Shown here: positions 49,965 to 53,031 of the stretch, one piece after another
Position numbering within the stretch: the first letter of the stretch is position 1
Layout of the letters: each line of letters opens with the position of its first letter
Origin: a virus
IMG/VR virus record: IMGVR_UViG_3300035137_000015
Coordinates: 1 to 53,031 of that record
DNA: 53,031 nucleotides
Strand: one strand, 5' to 3'
The notes under the pieces: model-generated
What the model was told of the DNA's origin: nothing
Database searches by the model: none
Seen by the model: only the letters and a program-made list of their open reading frames with translations
Made by a program: the position numbers and the translations under genes

Positions 49965-50317
49965 GTTACACGGCAGAAGAAGCCGCGACTGCGTCGAAAA
50001 ACCGGGCAGAGCGGGAGGCGCGGGAGTCGGCCCGATGGGAATTCTCGGTCGGAATCAAAAAGCCTAACCCGATGGCGTGGTCAATCCGCTCCGTCAACAC
50101 AATGGCGGAGCGCATGATTCAGATCATTCGCAAATCCCGAGGCACCATCGTCACCCGGGTCACACGGCTCATGGACGCTGAAGACGATCCGCTCGATGAC
50201 GATGTGCGGTTTGTGATCGATCTGCTGATGGCCGCCGAGCAACCCGGATCCGATCGGTCAAAAGTCCTCGACGCGATCCAGAGAAACTCCCAGAGATCAT
50301 ACGCAAAATCAGCGTAA
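49961..50317 (+). CDS. hypothetical island protein 4
   Basis: This is a 118-residue charged helical protein (SKNRAEREARESARWEFSV) with ATGA overlap to the preceding stop. It ends at the last base before the terminase stop on the other strand. It was not recognised. Confidence 0.6.
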   Translation: MSYTAEEAATASKNRAEREARESARWEFSVGIKKPNPMAWSIRSVNTMAERMIQIIRKSRGTIVTRVTRLMDAEDDPLDDDVRFVIDLLMAAEQPGSDRSKVLDAIQRNSQRSYAKSA

Positions 50318-52309
50318 TCACGCCGCCTCGAAGAACGCCCCCGCCTTGCAGGCCCCCCAGAAATAGGACCAGTCAACCACCACCTGGCCGTCCGGAACGT
50401 CCTGCGCCTGCTTGCACATGAGCCACGCCAGGACTTCCACCGATGCATGGGCGTAGACCATGAGGTCCCACAGCTCCTGTGGCGCGTTCCCAGGGCGGTG
50501 CCAGACCCATTTGTCCTGGCCGTTTGGGCGTCGCTCGTGGCGCTTCACCTCGCGGGTGAGCTCCCGGAGCTCGTCGTCGGTCGTGTCCACCGGGGCGTTG
50601 AAGGTGTAGGCCTCCTGGTTTCCGTCGTCTGGTCTCCACGTGCGCCTGAGCACCGGGGCGAGCCGGTCCTTGTAGTAGTCGACGAAGATGTGATACCCGA
50701 GCGTCCCGAGCTGGGTGGTGTATGGGCGCCACTCCTTCGGGCTATTCCGAGTCGTCTCCCGACCCATGATCGGGTAGACACCTCCCGCATACTCAGAGCA
50801 AAAACCGGTCACCGTCGGAGAGTACGGGTTCGCGTCGATAAACGTCACGACTATGCTGTATTTTTTGCCGTTGTCCGAGATCCACTCCCCCTCCTCGATG
50901 AGCCGACGCAGCTCAGACCAGACCGGCGACTCGGGAAGGGAGACGCCCTCGGGGGTGTCGGTGTCGTCGTAGATCCGATTGTAGCTCACGAGCCAACAGA
51001 CAAAGTCGAGCCCGGACATGGCCCACCCCCAGACCGCGACGGCGAGGTTGTCGCCGTGGACGTCGACGGTGCAGGTGAGGAAGAGGATCTCGGAGTCGCA
51101 GTGCTTCGCTACCTCGACATTTTTGATCTCGTCCTTGCGGTACCACACCCGGCGGTGAGCGGACGCCATCGAGAACGCCACCTTACCGGTGTAGACCGTG
51201 AAGGTCTCGGCAAGGAAGTTGTTGTAGAAAACCTGAAGCTTGGCAGGATCCTTGATTTTTCCGTTCTTGTCGACGGCGGCGAGCCAACGCATCACACCGG
51301 AATACCATTTTCCGCGACGACTCATCATCCCCGTGACCTGGTAGCTCCGCATCTCCGGTATAACCGGGTCCGCGGTCGGCTTCCAAAACGCGTTATCCCT
51401 GGTGATAAGCCGGACCTTGTCGTGTTCCATGTGGGGATTGTCACAGTTTTTACAGTGATACCGTACCGTTTCGATGTCGAGCGTCTCATTTTTGGCGCCC
51501 TTGTAATCCCACGCGAGCCCGTATTTCGATCCGTTATCACGCTTCCCGGAGAACCTCAGAATCTGCGGCATTCCGCATTTCAGACACCGAACATTGTATT
51601 GACGCTGGTCCCCTTTGAGATATTGCTCCTTGATGAAGCTCATCCCCTCGATTGTAGGGGTGCACCCGAGGAATGCCTTGTAGACGTCCTTGAATCCCTC
51701 CGTGCGGTCCTTGAACAGCTGGATAGTGTCTCCATCAGCCACCCTTGCGTAATCGTCAAGCTCGTCCATGAGGAGCAAAAGGATCGCAATCTCGCGGGCC
51801 ATGCGCGGATTCTGCGCCCCCCTCGGGACCAGGTACCCGCCTCCGACCCACTGGAGTTCGTCCTTTGTGATTCCGCGCTTTCGGCTGTTGCCCGCGTCGG
51901 ACGACTGGAAAATGTCACCGAGCCCGGACTGCTGAAACATCGGAATGTAGTTGCGCTTGATGCGAGCCCGGGCCGCGTCGATGGTGGTGTTGACGTACAT
52001 GCACGGCGCCGTGCGGATATGGGCGGCATAGTACAACAGGATTGACTCAAGGATCGTTGAGTAGGCCGTTTGGACGGCCTTCATGATGGCGACCTCTCGG
52101 ACTGGAGAGCGGACGTCGAAGCACTCGAGCGGCTCTATCCAGTACGGCGTCCGATCGAAGTTGATGTACCCTGGGTCTGCGGTCACCGATGCCGGAAGAA
52201 ACCGGCGCCGCTGGTTGAACTCTACGGGTGAGAGCTGAACAATCTCATGGGTCAGCCCATCGGCCATCTCTCCGGCCCACGAAGAGCCAATCACATCAAT
52301 GTTGCACAT
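50318..52309 (-). CDS. terminase large subunit (lambda gpA-like)
   Basis: This is a 663-residue protein of the lambda gpA family. The ATPase domain has MKAVQTAYSTILESILLYY near residues 77-95, and the zinc ribbons CLKCG and CKNC lie near residues 242 and 288. The nuclease domain has TCTVDVHGDNLAVAVWGW near residue 407 with acidic residues. It cuts DNA at cos and drives packaging. The start overlaps the small terminase by 14 bases. Confidence 0.92.
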   Translation of the reverse strand: MCNIDVIGSSWAGEMADGLTHEIVQLSPVEFNQRRRFLPASVTADPGYINFDRTPYWIEPLECFDVRSPVREVAIMKAVQTAYSTILESILLYYAAHIRTAPCMYVNTTIDAARARIKRNYIPMFQQSGLGDIFQSSDAGNSRKRGITKDELQWVGGGYLVPRGAQNPRMAREIAILLLLMDELDDYARVADGDTIQLFKDRTEGFKDVYKAFLGCTPTIEGMSFIKEQYLKGDQRQYNVRCLKCGMPQILRFSGKRDNGSKYGLAWDYKGAKNETLDIETVRYHCKNCDNPHMEHDKVRLITRDNAFWKPTADPVIPEMRSYQVTGMMSRRGKWYSGVMRWLAAVDKNGKIKDPAKLQVFYNNFLAETFTVYTGKVAFSMASAHRRVWYRKDEIKNVEVAKHCDSEILFLTCTVDVHGDNLAVAVWGWAMSGLDFVCWLVSYNRIYDDTDTPEGVSLPESPVWSELRRLIEEGEWISDNGKKYSIVVTFIDANPYSPTVTGFCSEYAGGVYPIMGRETTRNSPKEWRPYTTQLGTLGYHIFVDYYKDRLAPVLRRTWRPDDGNQEAYTFNAPVDTTDDELRELTREVKRHERRPNGQDKWVWHRPGNAPQELWDLMVYAHASVEVLAWLMCKQAQDVPDGQVVVDWSYFWGACKAGAFFEAA

Positions 52310-52889
52310 CTTGAAGCTTCAGCGCCCTCTGAATTGAGTCTTTGAGCGGACCGATGAATGAGGTCAGCTCGGATCGTATGGCCACCTCGATCTCTTCTCG
52401 GGTACCTCCAGATTTAGCGAGGGGGTACACAGTCGACGCCATCGTCTTCGCTCCGTCCGTCAATATTCGAACCAGAAACGTCTCCAGTGGGTTCCACACG
52501 CCACGGATCATCACCTCGCGGGCAACTAGCCTGCCCTCAATCTGTGCGTTCTTCAGCTCGATTTGCTGGGCCTGGGCAGCAAGCTTTCGGCGGGTGAGGG
52601 TGTCCTTGTCGACCAGGCCTGAAATGTCAACGTCGTCCGGAGGGGTAGGACGGCCACGCCCCTTTCTTGACGGTCGCTTCGTCTTCTTCGGCTTGGCGCC
52701 CGGGTTGATGCCCTTCTTGGCGAGGTAGGACTGGACGTCGTTGTCATCGGTATCGATGCCGCCTCCCGACACCGGAAGCCTGCCCCTGGCGATGAGCTTG
52801 GAGACAGCGGACGGGGAGATTCCGGCCAGCTCTGCGAAGTCGCGCTTTGACACAACACCCATACTGTACTTATGTCCACTTGTTGACAT
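52296..52889 (-). CDS. terminase small subunit (Nu1-like)
   Basis: This is a 197-residue protein. An N-terminal helix-turn-helix (RDFAELAGISPSAVSKLIA, residues 17-35) is like lambda Nu1, which binds cosB. A Lys-rich linker and long helical dimerisation domain follow. The start is near GTTGAC repeats, possible binding sites. An alternative start lies at residue 10. Confidence 0.8.
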   Translation of the reverse strand: MSTSGHKYSMGVVSKRDFAELAGISPSAVSKLIARGRLPVSGGGIDTDDNDVQSYLAKKGINPGAKPKKTKRPSRKGRGRPTPPDDVDISGLVDKDTLTRRKLAAQAQQIELKNAQIEGRLVAREVMIRGVWNPLETFLVRILTDGAKTMASTVYPLAKSGGTREEIEVAIRSELTSFIGPLKDSIQRALKLQDVQH

Positions 52890-52990
52890 TAGGTCAACTC
52901 ATGGGTTGACAGTCAATCAGCTACAGATGTGTGCTCTTGTCGTACATCAAAAGACAAGAACGGCCGATTCTGGATGTCAACTGGTTGAAA
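52882..52990. promoter_or_regulatory. GTTGAC/GTCAAC site cluster (cosB or operator candidate)
   Basis: GTTGAC occurs at 52882 and 52905, GTCAAC at 52893 and 52976, with degenerate copies at 52912 and 52984. Pairs form inverted repeats (GTCAAC-TCATGG-GTTGAC). The first copy overlaps the small terminase start, so it could be a self-operator or cosB site. Confidence 0.45.
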
Positions 52991-53031
52991 AACCTCGCAG
53001 AGCGTGAAAGGCGGCGGGCGCATACAAACAT
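52991..53031. other. right part of cos-candidate region with terminal repeat
   Basis: The last 16 bases (53016-53031, GGGCGCATACAAACAT) repeat bases 1-16. The preceding GGCGGCGGGC is GC-rich. On the circle this is joined to 1-67. No gene was seen. Confidence 0.45.

Noticed and set aside
1-53031. Integrase, excisionase or repressor of a temperate phage
   Set aside because: No protein with integrase Arg-His-Arg-Tyr pattern or serine recombinase signature was found; the only small regulator is the HTH protein in the csf operon.

Overview
The window reads as one complete circular genome of a tailed phage with a contractile tail (myovirus). The first 16 bases are repeated as the last 16 bases, so the two ends join. 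About 85 densely packed genes can be supported, most of them overlapping by 1 to 14 bases, and nearly all lie on the minus strand. No integrase was seen. The host is not known. Two Asp/Thr-rich lipoproteins (1571-1837 and 23701-24222) resemble those common in Myxococcota and related deltaproteobacteria, which is only a weak hint. Two spanin-like proteins and an amidase endolysin fit a Gram-negative host.

Layout, read in the direction of minus-strand transcription (right to left). From 52.9 to 43.7 kb lies a lambda-type head and packaging module: small and large terminase, head-tail connector, portal, S49 protease with a nested scaffold, decoration protein and gpE-type capsid. A four-gene plus-strand island (48.9-50.3 kb) sits inside it. 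From 43.7 to 24.6 kb lies a Mu/P2-type contractile tail: neck proteins, sheath, tube, chaperone pair, tape measure, gp43 to gp48-like baseplate proteins, then fibres and accessory proteins. The head and tail together form a lambda/Mu hybrid. Two plus-strand genes for envelope proteins (23.7-24.6 kb) follow.

After a regulatory region at 23.2-23.7 kb comes the early or middle operon. It encodes an SMC-like ATPase, a YqaJ-type exonuclease and a putative single-strand annealing protein. Next is an RNA cluster with a tmRNA (18097-18373) and odd tRNA-like RNAs, then a replication initiator containing iterons. Many small zinc-ribbon proteins follow, then a transglycosylase, an inserted Dam methylase, a VRR nuclease and the lysis cassette (amidase, holin, two spanin-like proteins).

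The most striking region is 8165-3817. Directly after the lysis genes lies a translationally coupled operon that I read as a type IV-B CRISPR-Cas system: csf1, a small Cas11-like subunit, csf2, csf3, a small helix-turn-helix protein, the IV-B hallmark cysH-like gene, and a sigma-70-family factor. I see no CRISPR array, cas6 or dinG. Downstream, two arrays of GC-rich pentameric repeats flank a gene for a protein with a RAMP-like glycine-rich C-terminus. The phage thus appears to carry its own transcription factor, ribosome-rescue RNA and a guide-complex system of unknown target.
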